64,000 nucleotides of DNA from Haloarcula laminariae (GCF_025457605.1 NZ_JAMZFY010000001.1:682001-746000); one strand, 5' to 3'. Shown: positions 7,798-16,850, counted from the first letter of the stretch. Program-made: numbers and translations. The notes: generated by a model from the letters alone, not told the origin.

Positions 7798-8510
7798 CCG
7801 ACCACCGCTTGCCGGAGAAAGAGCAGGCCGGAGACGGCCAGGATGGCGGCGCTGGCCCACGCGACCGTCGGCGCTAACCGTTCGACGCGCCGCCGCGCCG
7901 CGACGATAGCCGCCGGAAACGCCATTATCCACACCGCGATACCGCCGAACAGCCCCGCGAGCAGGGCCGGATGGCCGGTCCGAACCACGAACAGCCCCGC
8001 CAGTTCGCTCCCGACGCCGGGGACCTGCGAGAGGACGTCGACCGTCCCGGGCCGGAGGAGGCCGACACCGACCGTGAGCCAGAACACCACCTGGTAGGGG
8101 TTGGTGAGCGCCAGCACCAGCGCCTTCCGGAAGCCGCGGCTCTCGTCGGCGTCGGTCGGCGCGTCGCCGTCAACCGACGACAGGGCGGTCGCGTCCTCGA
8201 CTGCGCCGTAGGCGAACCAGCACATCAGGAGCCCGCCGGCGCCCACCATGAGCCGCTGGAGGCCGGGCGTCTCGGTGACGACCGCCGCGACGCCGAAAAG
8301 CGAGAGCGCCAGGAAACACAGGTCCGCGACCATCGCACCGAGGCCCGCAAACAGCCCCGCGCGCCACCCGCGGAGCGCGCTCTCCTCGGCGATGACGGCG
8401 TTCATCGGGCCCGGCGGCGCGGCCAGCGCGAGACCGAAGACGACGCCGCCCAGCACTGTCGGGAGGAGGTCGAGCGGTCCCGTAGACTGGAAGAGCGGAG
8501 AGGGATGCAT
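7794..8510 (-). CDS. LysE/RhtB-family amino-acid exporter
   Basis: A 238-residue inner-membrane protein with about six transmembrane segments. The LysE signature is present near the N-terminus (GLALAAPPGPMNAVIAEESALRGWRAGL), and TNPYQVVFWLTVGVGLL in the middle matches the second conserved region. The family exports amino acids or related small molecules; the substrate is unknown. The gene converges with and overlaps the HD gene, and follows the coiled-coil gene on the same strand by 39 bases, so read-through is possible. Confidence 0.86.
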   Translation of the reverse strand: MHPSPLFQSTGPLDLLPTVLGGVVFGLALAAPPGPMNAVIAEESALRGWRAGLFAGLGAMVADLCFLALSLFGVAAVVTETPGLQRLMVGAGGLLMCWFAYGAVEDATALSSVDGDAPTDADESRGFRKALVLALTNPYQVVFWLTVGVGLLRPGTVDVLSQVPGVGSELAGLFVVRTGHPALLAGLFGGIAVWIMAFPAAIVAARRRVERLAPTVAWASAAILAVSGLLFLRQAVVG

Positions 8511-8549
8511 CTATGGGGTGTGAAAAACGGAGAGAGAAAGAACCGCCGA

Positions 8550-9440
8550 TTACAGCTTGCCGGCCTTCTGCAGCTTCATCAGGTCCTCGGTGTCGAGGGT
8601 CTCGCCTTCCTTGAACTTCTGGTAGATTTCCTCGGCCTCCTCGCGGGCGGCCTCCTGTTTCTCCTCGCGCTGGCTGCGCTCTTCCTGCTCCTCTTTCTTG
8701 TCGAGTTCGCGCAGGCGCTTCTGGACGCGGACGAAGTCCTCGTGGTGCTGGTCGGCCGCTTCCTGGGCCTCGACGAACTCCTCGTGTTTCTCGTCGGCCT
8801 CGTCACGGATCTCGTCGGCCTCCCGGTAGGCCTCGATCATCTCGTTGTGGTGTTTCTGGGCCTCGTCGGCCAGCTCCGTGACCTTCTGGTGGTGTTTGGA
8901 CGCCTCGGAGCGGACCTCTTCGGCCTCCTCCTTGAGCCCTTCGAGGTCGCCGCTCTGGTCGAGCTTCTCCTTCTTGCTCTGGAGCTTCTCGCGCTTGTCC
9001 TCGATTTTCTCGATGAGCTCTTTCTCGTCCTCGGAGGAGAGCACCTCGGTCTGCTGTTTGAATTCGAGGTCCTCTATCTCCTCGGTGAGCTCGTCGACGG
9101 ACTTGCCCTCGTCGAGTTCGAGGTCGTTCTTGACCTTGTCGACCTTGTCGAACAGCTCGTTGGCCTCGGCGTTGAGCTCGTTTCGCTGGTCCTTGTGCTC
9201 CTGGACCTGCTCGTTGAGCTCGTCGCGCTTCTCGCGGTGTTCCTGGGCCTCGTCGACCTTCTCGCGAGTCTTCGCGTTCAGGTCGTCGCGGGCGCTGGCC
9301 CGCTCGGAGGCCATCTGGTTGAGCTCGTTGCGCCGGTCGCGGAGCTGCCCGGCGAGTTTGATGAGCTCGCCCTTCGATTTGTTCTCTAGGTCCTCTTCTG
9401 TTACTGCAACGTTCTTTGATTCGTCTATCGAGTCTGCCAT
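8550..9440 (-). CDS. Haloarchaeal coiled-coil protein
   Basis: A 296-residue, highly charged protein that is coiled coil almost end to end (residues ~15-275, rich in Glu/Lys/Asp/Arg with heptad spacing). It has no catalytic motif, no membrane segment and no signal peptide. Similar haloarchaeal proteins have sometimes been mislabelled as phosphatases; nothing here supports an enzyme. A structural or scaffolding role is the best guess. The C-terminal segment (EEIYQKFKEGETLDTEDLMKLQKAGKL) is globular and probably conserved. A long leader may precede it. Confidence 0.83.
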   Translation of the reverse strand: MADSIDESKNVAVTEEDLENKSKGELIKLAGQLRDRRNELNQMASERASARDDLNAKTREKVDEAQEHREKRDELNEQVQEHKDQRNELNAEANELFDKVDKVKNDLELDEGKSVDELTEEIEDLEFKQQTEVLSSEDEKELIEKIEDKREKLQSKKEKLDQSGDLEGLKEEAEEVRSEASKHHQKVTELADEAQKHHNEMIEAYREADEIRDEADEKHEEFVEAQEAADQHHEDFVRVQKRLRELDKKEEQEERSQREEKQEAAREEAEEIYQKFKEGETLDTEDLMKLQKAGKL

Positions 9441-9686
9441 TGTTGAAACCTCTATGCCATCACCGCTCTCGGACAGGCGAGGATATCGCTATGGAGGGGC
9501 TGGCACCAATAACAAGGGTTCCCTCTCATGTTGGGCGCGGAGCGATACTGCCTGAACGCGAAAGCGTTCTGGTACCAACATCTACCGGCGGACAGGGTTT
9601 AAATATTGCGGTACAACGAATACCGTGGCGCCCCCTCACACACCCGTCTACGGGCACGTGGCGGAATAACACGGATTCGAGTTCAG
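9441..9686. promoter_or_regulatory. Leader/promoter region of the coiled-coil gene
   Basis: The only strong TATA-like box is TTTAAATAT (about 9599-9607). Read on the minus strand it is ~160 bases upstream of the coiled-coil gene. A transcript from it would start near 9575 and open with the hairpin GAACGC-TTTC-GCGTTC (9557-9572), giving a structured 5' leader. A second minor promoter closer to the ATG cannot be excluded. No ORF is supported here. Confidence 0.4.
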
Positions 9687-11495
9687 TTATATATCCTCGC
9701 CGATGCGGTACTCGTTTTTCACCGCCCGGCCCTCGACGGCGGCGGCCAGCGTCAGCTCGTCGCCGGCCGCGAGTGTCACCGCCCCGACCGTGGCTCGACC
9801 AAAGCCCTCGACGGCTCGCTCCTCCTGGTGGCGCTGCCCGTTGTGGTCCCACTCGACGGTGATGGTCGCCCCCGAGGGCCGGTCGTGGCAGACGACGATG
9901 TCGCTCCGGCCCGGCGTCGGGTCCGAGAGGAACACCTGGGTGGGTTGGTAGCTGTCGGTCAGCGTCCCGTAGGCCGCCTTTTCGGTCCCGTCCTCGGCGA
10001 CCACGCCCGTCCCGCCGTCCCCGGCGTCCCGGAGACTGTCCAGCACGACGACCTCGCTCCCGCGCCGTCGAAGCCCCTCGCCGACGGCCTGGACGACTTG
10101 GGCCTGGCGCGCCTGTGAGTCGGGCGCGTCGGGCCCGGGGTCGTCAGTCGAGTCACCACCTCCGGCTGTACCGGCGCCGAAGCCCGCGACCACGTCGCCG
10201 ACGCCGTAGTGGTCACAGAGCCACGCCAGGTCGCCGACCGACCCGTAGCGCCAGCCGGGATACAGCGTGACCGCGTCGGGGTCGATACCCGGCGGGCCGA
10301 CGACCGGGACGGCCGGCACGCCCTCGACCCGCTCGGCCACCGCCTCGGCGGGCGCCTCGTTGTAGCTGGCCCGCCAGGCCCGGTAGCGATAGCGGAGCCG
10401 GTCGAGCGTGCCCGACCCCAGCCCGTCGGCGTATGGGGCAACGGGTTCGTCGTGTACCGCGACGCAGGCCAGGCTGGGGTGGTGGCCGACGGCGGTGGTG
10501 ACCGACTCGGCCAGCTCGCGGCCCCGGTCCATGTCGAAGCCGCCGGGCCCCGTGAGCGGGAGGTCCTGCCAGAGGAGCACGCCGAGTTCGTCACAGGCCT
10601 CGGCGACCGCCGGCGGGACGCCCTGCGCTCGCACGCGGACGAGGTTCGCGTTCGCCGCGACGGCCCGCTCGACGTCGTCAACGGTCGGGTCGAGCAGCGT
10701 CACGCCGCGGGCGCGGACCCGTTCGCCGTTGACGGAGAGCCCGTCGTCGTAGCCCACCGAGCGCAGTCCCGTCGTCAGCGAGCGCTCGGCGTCGCCGAGC
10801 TTCGCCCGAATCACGTACCGGGGCTGGCTCCCGCGGTCGTGGGGCCACCACAGCGACGGGTCGCGCACGTCGATAGTGTGGGGCACGACGGTCGAGCCCG
10901 GCCCGCTCTCGACGCGGGCGCGGTCCATCATCCCGCCGCCCCGGGCCTGTCCCGCGGGGCGGACGGAGAACGTGAGCCGCTCGTCGACGGGCTCGCTCGT
11001 GACCACGTCGGCGGTGACATCGACCGCCGCTCCCGCCTCGGTCCGTCGCGGTCGTGCCTCTATCGCGTGGACGTAGGGGTCCGGATACGTCTCCAGCGAC
11101 GCGTCCCACCAGATGCCGGGGACACACCGCTCCGGCGGGAGCCGGTCGGTGTCGTGGAGGCCGCCAAAGCGGTCCTCCGGGGCCCGACACTCGACTATGA
11201 GCCGGTACTCCTCGGCCTCGGGCAGTCGGACCCGAAGCGGCGTGACGTAGCTGTCGGACTCGGCGAGCAGCTCGCCGTTACACCAGACCCGCGTGTGGGC
11301 GTACGCCCCCTCGAGGACGAGCACCGCGTGCTCGTCTGCCCCCGTCCGCGGGTCCGCAACGGTGGTCTCGTAGGCGACGGCGTCGGCGCCGGCGAACTGC
11401 GCCGGCCGGCCCGGGACCGCCACCGCCTCCCAGGTCTCGGGGGACGGCTTCCCGTCGTCCGGCCGCACTGCCGCGCCACGCCACGAAAGCGACAT
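9687..11495 (-). CDS. GH2-like glycoside hydrolase homologue, possibly inactive
   Basis: A 602-residue protein with the order of glycoside hydrolase family 2: jelly-roll sugar-binding domain (~1-130, with LEGAYAHTRVWCNGEL), an Ig-like domain ending in PSLWWPHDRGSQPRYVI (~200-250), and a TIM-barrel-like part with VAANANLVRVRAQGVPP and CDELGVLLWQDLPL. The acid/base region reads VAVHDEP (~347), so a Glu is kept. Where active mannosidase-like members have SEFG with the nucleophile Glu, this protein reads AGFGAG (~437), so the nucleophile seems lost. The ATG at 11495 is used; an in-frame ATG at 11522 is possible. No signal peptide. Confidence 0.68.
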   Translation of the reverse strand: MSLSWRGAAVRPDDGKPSPETWEAVAVPGRPAQFAGADAVAYETTVADPRTGADEHAVLVLEGAYAHTRVWCNGELLAESDSYVTPLRVRLPEAEEYRLIVECRAPEDRFGGLHDTDRLPPERCVPGIWWDASLETYPDPYVHAIEARPRRTEAGAAVDVTADVVTSEPVDERLTFSVRPAGQARGGGMMDRARVESGPGSTVVPHTIDVRDPSLWWPHDRGSQPRYVIRAKLGDAERSLTTGLRSVGYDDGLSVNGERVRARGVTLLDPTVDDVERAVAANANLVRVRAQGVPPAVAEACDELGVLLWQDLPLTGPGGFDMDRGRELAESVTTAVGHHPSLACVAVHDEPVAPYADGLGSGTLDRLRYRYRAWRASYNEAPAEAVAERVEGVPAVPVVGPPGIDPDAVTLYPGWRYGSVGDLAWLCDHYGVGDVVAGFGAGTAGGGDSTDDPGPDAPDSQARQAQVVQAVGEGLRRRGSEVVVLDSLRDAGDGGTGVVAEDGTEKAAYGTLTDSYQPTQVFLSDPTPGRSDIVVCHDRPSGATITVEWDHNGQRHQEERAVEGFGRATVGAVTLAAGDELTLAAAVEGRAVKNEYRIGEDI

Positions 11496-11638
11496 ATCTT
11501 GTGGCCCGTCCCCCGGGCGCATATCCTTTACCCCCACCCGGCGCCGACACAGCGCGGGGACCGGCCCGCCGGCTGTTACTTTCACTTTCACTCCGGGGAT
11601 GGCTTGGATTAAGGTGGTATCGACCCCTATCCCGTCGT

Positions 11639-11806
11639 ATGATTCAGGACCTCCGCGGGGCGAACGCCTGCGACGCCGACGGCTGCGACCGGGCGTTGAC
11701 CGAGCCACAGCTCGTGTTCGAGACCGACGCCGGCCGGCGGGAGGCCTACGAGTGTCCCTGTGGCGCGGTGACGATAACCGTCGCCCGGCCGGAGTCGTCC
11801 CGTTGA
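11639..11806 (+). CDS. Small zinc-binding protein (55 aa)
   Basis: A 55-residue protein with two cysteine pairs: CDADGCD near residue 10 and CPCG near residue 39, separated by a beta-rich stretch (PQLVFETDAGRREAYE). This is the pattern of tiny haloarchaeal zinc-finger proteins. Partner and function are unknown. Codon use is typical of the genome (GC-rich third positions) and the frame ends 25 bases before the DUF371 gene, which has the same orientation. Confidence 0.65.
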   Translation: MIQDLRGANACDADGCDRALTEPQLVFETDAGRREAYECPCGAVTITVARPESSR

Positions 11807-11831
11807 AATACGGCCGCCGGAAACCAGCGGT

Positions 11832-12254
11832 ATGGAACGCGACGTAGTCATCACCGCAGAGGGCCACGAGAACGTCACGGCCGAACACGCCAGCACGCTG
11901 GAGGTCACCAGCGACGACTTCCTGACGCCCGCCGGCGACTGCATCCTCGGCGTCGAGGCCGACACCGTCCCCGCCGACCTCGACGACGAGTTCACCGAGG
12001 CCTGCCGGTCGGCCGACGCGACAATCACGGCGACACTCGACGCCGGCGGGCACCGGGCCGTCGTCGAGGGGTCGGGCCATCCCGACCTCTCCTTCGAGAA
12101 CGAGCGGAGCCACGTCCTGCGGACCAGCGACTACGTCGACGACCGGACGGTTATGGTCGGCGCCGACGCCGCCGCCGGCGACGTCGACCGCGACCTCGTG
12201 GCGGCGCTCGCGGACGGCGCCGACCTGACGCTGACGCTTTCCGTCGAGCAGTGA
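11832..12254 (+). CDS. DUF371 family protein
   Basis: A 140-residue archaeal protein of the DUF371 family, recognised from its opening (ITAEGHENVTAEHASTLEVT) and the central CILGVEADTVP and GHPDLSFENERSHVLRTSDY segments. The small beta-rich fold has no assigned function. It lies between a small zinc protein and endonuclease III, all on the plus strand with gaps of 25-35 bases, which suggests shared transcription. Confidence 0.85.
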   Translation: MERDVVITAEGHENVTAEHASTLEVTSDDFLTPAGDCILGVEADTVPADLDDEFTEACRSADATITATLDAGGHRAVVEGSGHPDLSFENERSHVLRTSDYVDDRTVMVGADAAAGDVDRDLVAALADGADLTLTLSVEQ

Positions 12255-12288
12255 GTGTATTTTTGCCCGTCGCGTCCCATCCGCCCGT

Positions 12289-13095
12289 ATGACCGACCGG
12301 GAGCCGACGAAAAACATCAGCGGCGGCGACGCTGGCGGGGGGAACGAGGCCCGGTTCGACCCGGCCACCGCGGGGACGCGGGCCGAGGCCGTCGTCGACC
12401 GCCTCGGGGAGCTGTACTGGACCAAGACCTACGGCGGCCGGGACGCCTTCGAGTGTCTCGTCCGGACGATACTCAGCCAGAACACCTCCGACACGGCCAG
12501 TCAGCCGGCCCACGACGCGCTGGTGGACCGGTACAGCGGCGACAGCGCCGACCTCGTCGACGCCCTCGCCGAGGCCGACCAGCAGACCCTCGCCGAGACC
12601 ATCCAGTCGGCGGGGCTGTACAACCAGAAGTCCGAGCGAATCATCGCTATCGCCGGGGTGGTACGCGAGGAGTTCGGCGGCGAGGCGGGGTTCGACGAGT
12701 TCGTCCGGGACGAGGACGCCGACATCGTCCGGGACCGTCTCCTGGAGATGAACGGCGTCGGCCCCAAGACGGCGGACTGTGTGCTCCTCTTTGCCGGCGG
12801 CCGCGGCGGCGTCTTCCCGGTGGACACGCACGTCCACCGCATCGCCCGCCGGATGGGGCTGGCCCCCGCCGACGCCGACCACGAGACGGTCCGGGAGTAC
12901 ATCGAGCGGGACGTGCCCGGCGAGAAGTGTGGCTTCGGCCACACGGCGATGATACAGTTCGGCCGCGAGTACTGCAAGGCCCGTAAGCCGGCCTGTCTGG
13001 ACGACCCCGAGGCCTGCCCGCTGGCCGACCGCTGTGACCAGGTCGGCGTCTATCCAGCCAGCGGCGAGGTCGTCGACCCGTCGGCGGCGGACTGA
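12289..13095 (+). CDS. nth: Endonuclease III (DNA glycosylase/AP lyase)
   Basis: A 268-residue base-excision repair enzyme. The helix-hairpin-helix GPD fold includes MNGVGPKTADCVLLF (catalytic Lys in the hairpin, ~residue 164) and VFPVDTHVHRIARR (catalytic Asp). The C-terminal [4Fe-4S] cluster ligands are CKARKPACLDDPEACPLADRC, with the middle spacing six residues instead of the bacterial two. It removes oxidised pyrimidines and nicks at abasic sites. The N-terminal ~25 residues are a low-complexity extension. The ATG follows the DUF371 gene by 34 bases. Confidence 0.93.
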   Translation: MTDREPTKNISGGDAGGGNEARFDPATAGTRAEAVVDRLGELYWTKTYGGRDAFECLVRTILSQNTSDTASQPAHDALVDRYSGDSADLVDALAEADQQTLAETIQSAGLYNQKSERIIAIAGVVREEFGGEAGFDEFVRDEDADIVRDRLLEMNGVGPKTADCVLLFAGGRGGVFPVDTHVHRIARRMGLAPADADHETVREYIERDVPGEKCGFGHTAMIQFGREYCKARKPACLDDPEACPLADRCDQVGVYPASGEVVDPSAAD

Positions 13096-13096
13096 G

Positions 13097-14128
13097 TCAC
13101 TCCCGGTGGCCCCACCGCTCGCCGTCGTCGGCGTAGCGGGCGGAGACGATGCGGTTGAACTGGTCGTCCGACAGCGAGATGTCGGCCGCCCCGACGTTCT
13201 CGTCTAGCTGGTCGACGGTGCGGGCCCCGACGATGGGGATACAGGTGATGTCGGGCTGTTCGATGAGCCAGCGCAGGGCGACCTGCGGCGTCGTCGCGTC
13301 GAGTTCGTCGGCCACGTCGCGGAGCTCGTCCAGGACGTGCCAGCCGCGTTCGGAGAGGTAGAAGTCCTCGAAGCGGTCCGACAGGGAGCCGCGCGCGCCC
13401 TCGGGCCCCTCGAACTTCGTCGGGTCGTCGTCGTCGGTGCGCTCGTACTTGCCGGTGAGAAAGCCGCCAGCAAGCGGCGAATACGGACAGACGGCCATGT
13501 CCTGGTCGGCGGCGACGTCGAGGTAGTCCTTGATGTCGTCGCGGTAGCCGGCGTGGAACAGGGGCTGGGTCACCTCGAAGCGAGCCAGGTCCTCCACGTC
13601 GCTCTTCCAGAGGGCCTTCGTCAGCTGCCAGGCGGCCATCGTCGACGCGCCGAGATAGTGGACCTTCCCCTCGCGGACGAGGTCGTTCAGCGTCCGCAGC
13701 GTCTCGACGATGTCGCTCTCCTCGTCCCAGCGGTGGATGTAGTACAGGTCGAGATAGTCCGTGTCCAGCCGGTCGAGGGTCCCCTCTATCTGGGCGCGGA
13801 TGTGCTTGCGACCGAGCCCGGAGTCGTTCGGGCCGGGCTCGCCCCAGCCGTCGAAGGGGAAGTACACCTTCGAGGCGATGACGACGTCCTCGCGGTCGCG
13901 GTCGTCGAGCCACTCGCCGATGTAGCGCTCGGACTTGCCGTTCGGCGTCCCGTAGACGTTCGCCGTGTCGAAGAAGTTGATGCCCCGCTCCCAGGCCGCG
14001 TCCAGCAGCTCGTGGGCCTGCTCACGGTCGGTCTCGACGACGCCGCCGGTCTCCCGGCCGAAGCGCCACGTCCCGTAACAGAGCTGTGACACCGTCGTCC
14101 CGGTCGAACCGAGTCGTGTGTACTCCAT
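13097..14128 (-). CDS. Aldo/keto reductase
   Basis: A 343-residue NADPH-dependent oxidoreductase of the AKR superfamily (TIM barrel). The catalytic tetrad is visible: Asp and Tyr in FFDTANVYGTPNGKSE, Lys in VVIASKVYF, His in LDLYYIHRWD. The nucleotide-binding end is IPIVGARTVDQLDENV. It resembles the voltage-gated potassium channel beta-subunit-like branch of AKRs. The ATG at 14128 opens with MEYTRLGSTGTTVS, the family's normal N-terminus, so the longer open frame upstream is not used. Substrate unknown. It converges with nth. Confidence 0.92.
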   Translation of the reverse strand: MEYTRLGSTGTTVSQLCYGTWRFGRETGGVVETDREQAHELLDAAWERGINFFDTANVYGTPNGKSERYIGEWLDDRDREDVVIASKVYFPFDGWGEPGPNDSGLGRKHIRAQIEGTLDRLDTDYLDLYYIHRWDEESDIVETLRTLNDLVREGKVHYLGASTMAAWQLTKALWKSDVEDLARFEVTQPLFHAGYRDDIKDYLDVAADQDMAVCPYSPLAGGFLTGKYERTDDDDPTKFEGPEGARGSLSDRFEDFYLSERGWHVLDELRDVADELDATTPQVALRWLIEQPDITCIPIVGARTVDQLDENVGAADISLSDDQFNRIVSARYADDGERWGHRE

Positions 14129-14294
14129 AGCGGCGCACAGTCGGCCGACGGTGAAAAATAGTGGTGTAGCCGCAATCGAGTCCCCCACTGTCCCCGGTGG
14201 GCGCGGCCGGCGCTTCGCGTCCCATACTGGTAGCTGTGCGTTCGCACCGATAGTCGCGGTGGCGAATTCCGTCAGTCTGTTACAGCCGCCGGTA

Positions 14295-14711
14295 TCAGTC
14301 CCACCGCCACGCCAGCAGGACGGCCCCGCTCACGAGGAGGAAGGCGATGAGTGAGAGGTTCGGCACCGTCAGCCCCGCGATTCGGTACTGCACCCGCGCA
14401 CAGCTGACGGCACCCACGCCACAGGCCACCTGCGTCGCCTGTAGCCAGGAGTGATACGCCGCAATCGCCGTACCGAGCGCTGTCAGGGGAAGCGCCGTCC
14501 ACGCGACGGCCGCCCGCCGCTCGACGGCTGCGACGCCCAGCACGACCACCAGCGGGTACATCAGGATTCGCTGGTACCAGCAGAGCCGACAGGGCTCCAG
14601 CCCGAGCCCCAGCGACAGGAAGAGGCTCCCCGCCGTCGCGACGAGCGCGACCAGCGTCGCCGCGCCCAGCAGCGTCCGCGTGTCTGTTTCCCGCAGTTCC
14701 CGTCTGTCCAT
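14295..14711 (-). CDS. dsbB: DsbB-family disulfide bond formation protein
   Basis: A 138-residue membrane protein with four transmembrane helices. The first redox pair is in LEPCRLCWYQRILMYPL (CxxC, ~residue 41) and the second in VACGVGAVSCARV (~residue 97), as in DsbB. It passes electrons from a periplasm-side thiol oxidase to quinone. The short loops and length are normal for archaeal members. No DsbA-like partner is in the window. Confidence 0.92.
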   Translation of the reverse strand: MDRRELRETDTRTLLGAATLVALVATAGSLFLSLGLGLEPCRLCWYQRILMYPLVVVLGVAAVERRAAVAWTALPLTALGTAIAAYHSWLQATQVACGVGAVSCARVQYRIAGLTVPNLSLIAFLLVSGAVLLAWRWD

Positions 14712-14945
14712 CGTCTGACGTGGCTTGCCCTACCGGAAAAAGCGTTCCGCCTGGCGCGATGGCCGTGCCAGCGCTCCGTCGCTGGCAGACGGGGGAGGGC
14801 AGGCATGCGCATACCGCGAGCGGAGCGAGCGGTTGCACCGGAATCGAGCGAAGCGAGGTTCCGGCCTTTTTAGCGTAGAGTTTTGCGCCGAGAGGTTCCC
14901 GCAGGCCGCTTCGGCGGCCGAGGAAACCCGAAGCGGAAAACGGTA
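14712..14945. repeat. Palindrome-rich intergenic region downstream of the FttA gene
   Basis: A gene-free stretch between the aCPSF1/FttA stop and dsbB. It contains nested inverted repeats: CGCGAGCGGAGCGAGCGG near 14819, CCGGAA...TTCCGG around 14838-14866 followed by CCTTTTTAG, and GGCCGCTTCGGCGGCC near 14905-14925 flanked by GTTCCCGC and GAAACCCG. The T-run gives a likely terminator; the rest resembles the palindromic cluster after sufD. Confidence 0.6.
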
Positions 14946-16850
14946 CTATATGAAACGGAACGTCTCCAGGTTCTCGGGGGTGAACGTCCGGAGGTTGTAG
15001 TCGTGATACAGCGACGAGGAGAGGTCCTGCGTGGCCGACCGGTCGCCGTCGACACAGAGGACCTTCTCCGGACGCGGGTGCATCGTCTTCACGAAGTTCT
15101 CAAGGCCCTGCCGGTCGGCGTGGCCCGAGAAGCCGTCGATGGTATCGACCCGTAGCTCCAGGGGAACCGTCTCGCCGTCGAGGGTGACCGAGTCGGTGCC
15201 GCCCTGGATGCGGTTGCCGAGCGTCCCGCGGGCCTGCTTTTCGACGAACACGAGCGCGTTGTCGGGGTCGGGAGCCAGCGCTTCGAGCCAGGTTCGGACC
15301 GGCCCGGGCGTACACGTGCCGGGCGTCGAGAGGACGACGCTGGCCTCGTCGCGCTCGGCCAGCTCGCGCCGCTTCTCGTCGTCCCCGACCGGCGTGAACT
15401 GGTCGGCCAGGAACGGGTTCTCGTCGTCGGCCTGGAGCCGGCTCGCCATGTCGTCCCGGAGGAACTCGGGGTAGCTGGTGTGGACGGCCGTGGCCTCCCA
15501 TATCATCTCGTCGAGGTAGACCGGCATCTCGGGGACCTCGCCCGACGACATGAGCGCTTCGAGGACGACCAGCAGCTCCTGGGGCCGGCCGACGGCGTCG
15601 GTCGGTATCAGCACGGTCGCGTCGTTCTCCGCGGCGCTTTGCAGGCGCTCGGTGAGCTTGCGCTCGGAGTCGTCCCGGTCGGTCTGGTAGTCGTTCCGGC
15701 CGCCGTAGGTCGACTCCAGGACCAGCGTCTCGACCCGGGGGAACTCGTTCACCGCGCCGTCGAGCAGCCGGCTGCTGTCGTAGCGGATGTCGCCGGAGAA
15801 GGCGACGTTGTACAGTCCGTCGCCGATGTGGAAGTGGACGACCGAACTGCCCAGCACGTGGCCGGCGTTGTGCAGCGTCAGCTTCACGTCGGGCGCGATG
15901 TCGGTCACGTCGCCGTACTCCAGCGGGATACAGTGTTTGACCGCCTCGCGGACCATCCCGGCGCCGTAGGGCTGTCGCTGCCCCGTCCGCGTCGCCGAAT
16001 CGATGTAGTCGAGCGTCAACAGCCCCAGCAGGTCCCGCGTGGGTTCGGTGCAGTAGATGGGGCCGTCGTACCCGTTCTCGTACAGCAGCGGGACCAGCGC
16101 GGCGTGGTCCAGGTGGGCGTGTGTCAGCACCACGGCGTCGAGCGAGGTCGCCCCGGACCCGATGGCCTCGGGAACGTCCAAGTACGGCCGCTCGGCCCGT
16201 TCGCCGGGTTTGTCGCCGCAGTCGACGAGGATGCGCGTGTCCGCTGTCGAGATGATGTAGGCCGCCCGTCCGACCTCCTTGCAGCCGCCCAGGGTGGTGA
16301 CGCGGACCCACTCCTCGCTCGACATGGGGTCGCGGTGAATCTGGCGACCGACGCGCTCCAGGATATCGCGGCGGTCGTCCCGCTCCTGTGTCAGGAACGT
16401 GCGGACGTTGGCGACCGCCGGCGAGTCGATGGACGGCGTCCGTTCCACCTCCGGCGTCCAGCCGGTGGCTTTGGTTATCTCCCGTAGCGTCTCGCCGCGC
16501 CGGCCGATGACCTGCCCCGGCTTCTTGGCGCGGATGACGACCTCGCCGGTGTCGGCGAGAAACTGGATGTCGCTCACCGAGGCGTCCTCGGGGACGAGGT
16601 CGCGTATCTCCGCCTCCGCCGCCTCCGGCGGCGTCAGCACGTCCGGGTCAGGCCGGACGGTGATGCGCTTCCGGAGTTTGGAGGCCAGCCGCCGGACGAG
16701 GTCGCTGTCGGCGGCGAACTCCTTCGGGTCGCGGGTGTAGATGACCAGCTCCGGCCCCTCGTAGGTCACATCGGAGACCGTAATGCCTCTCGGAACCTCT
16801 TCGTCTATCGTTTCGCGGACGTCTTCGAGTTGCTTGTCTACCGTGCTCAT
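14946..16850 (-). CDS. aCPSF1/FttA, archaeal transcription-termination ribonuclease
   Basis: A 634-residue KH-domain metallo-beta-lactamase/beta-CASP nuclease of the archaeal CPSF1 (FttA) type, which cleaves nascent RNA and drives termination. Two N-terminal KH domains (~1-140, with KKPGQVIGRRGETLREITK) precede the MBL domain with LTHAHLDHAAL (~247) and the beta-CASP part (VFVEKQARGTLGNRIQGG, then DGFSGHADRQGL). The length matches the family. The ATG gives the conserved MSTVDKQLEDVRETIDEEVP start. Monocistronic; the palindromic region lies downstream. Confidence 0.95.
   Translation of the reverse strand: MSTVDKQLEDVRETIDEEVPRGITVSDVTYEGPELVIYTRDPKEFAADSDLVRRLASKLRKRITVRPDPDVLTPPEAAEAEIRDLVPEDASVSDIQFLADTGEVVIRAKKPGQVIGRRGETLREITKATGWTPEVERTPSIDSPAVANVRTFLTQERDDRRDILERVGRQIHRDPMSSEEWVRVTTLGGCKEVGRAAYIISTADTRILVDCGDKPGERAERPYLDVPEAIGSGATSLDAVVLTHAHLDHAALVPLLYENGYDGPIYCTEPTRDLLGLLTLDYIDSATRTGQRQPYGAGMVREAVKHCIPLEYGDVTDIAPDVKLTLHNAGHVLGSSVVHFHIGDGLYNVAFSGDIRYDSSRLLDGAVNEFPRVETLVLESTYGGRNDYQTDRDDSERKLTERLQSAAENDATVLIPTDAVGRPQELLVVLEALMSSGEVPEMPVYLDEMIWEATAVHTSYPEFLRDDMASRLQADDENPFLADQFTPVGDDEKRRELAERDEASVVLSTPGTCTPGPVRTWLEALAPDPDNALVFVEKQARGTLGNRIQGGTDSVTLDGETVPLELRVDTIDGFSGHADRQGLENFVKTMHPRPEKVLCVDGDRSATQDLSSSLYHDYNLRTFTPENLETFRFI

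Noticed and set aside
7971-9389. 472-codon plus-strand frame rich in Leu/Val
   Set aside because: Antisense of the Glu/Lys-rich coiled-coil gene; its repetitive LL/VL text is the mirror of GAG/CTC codons, not membrane helices.
12427-12942. Overlapping minus-strand frames opposite endonuclease III
   Set aside because: No coding character; the repair-enzyme motifs lie on the plus strand.
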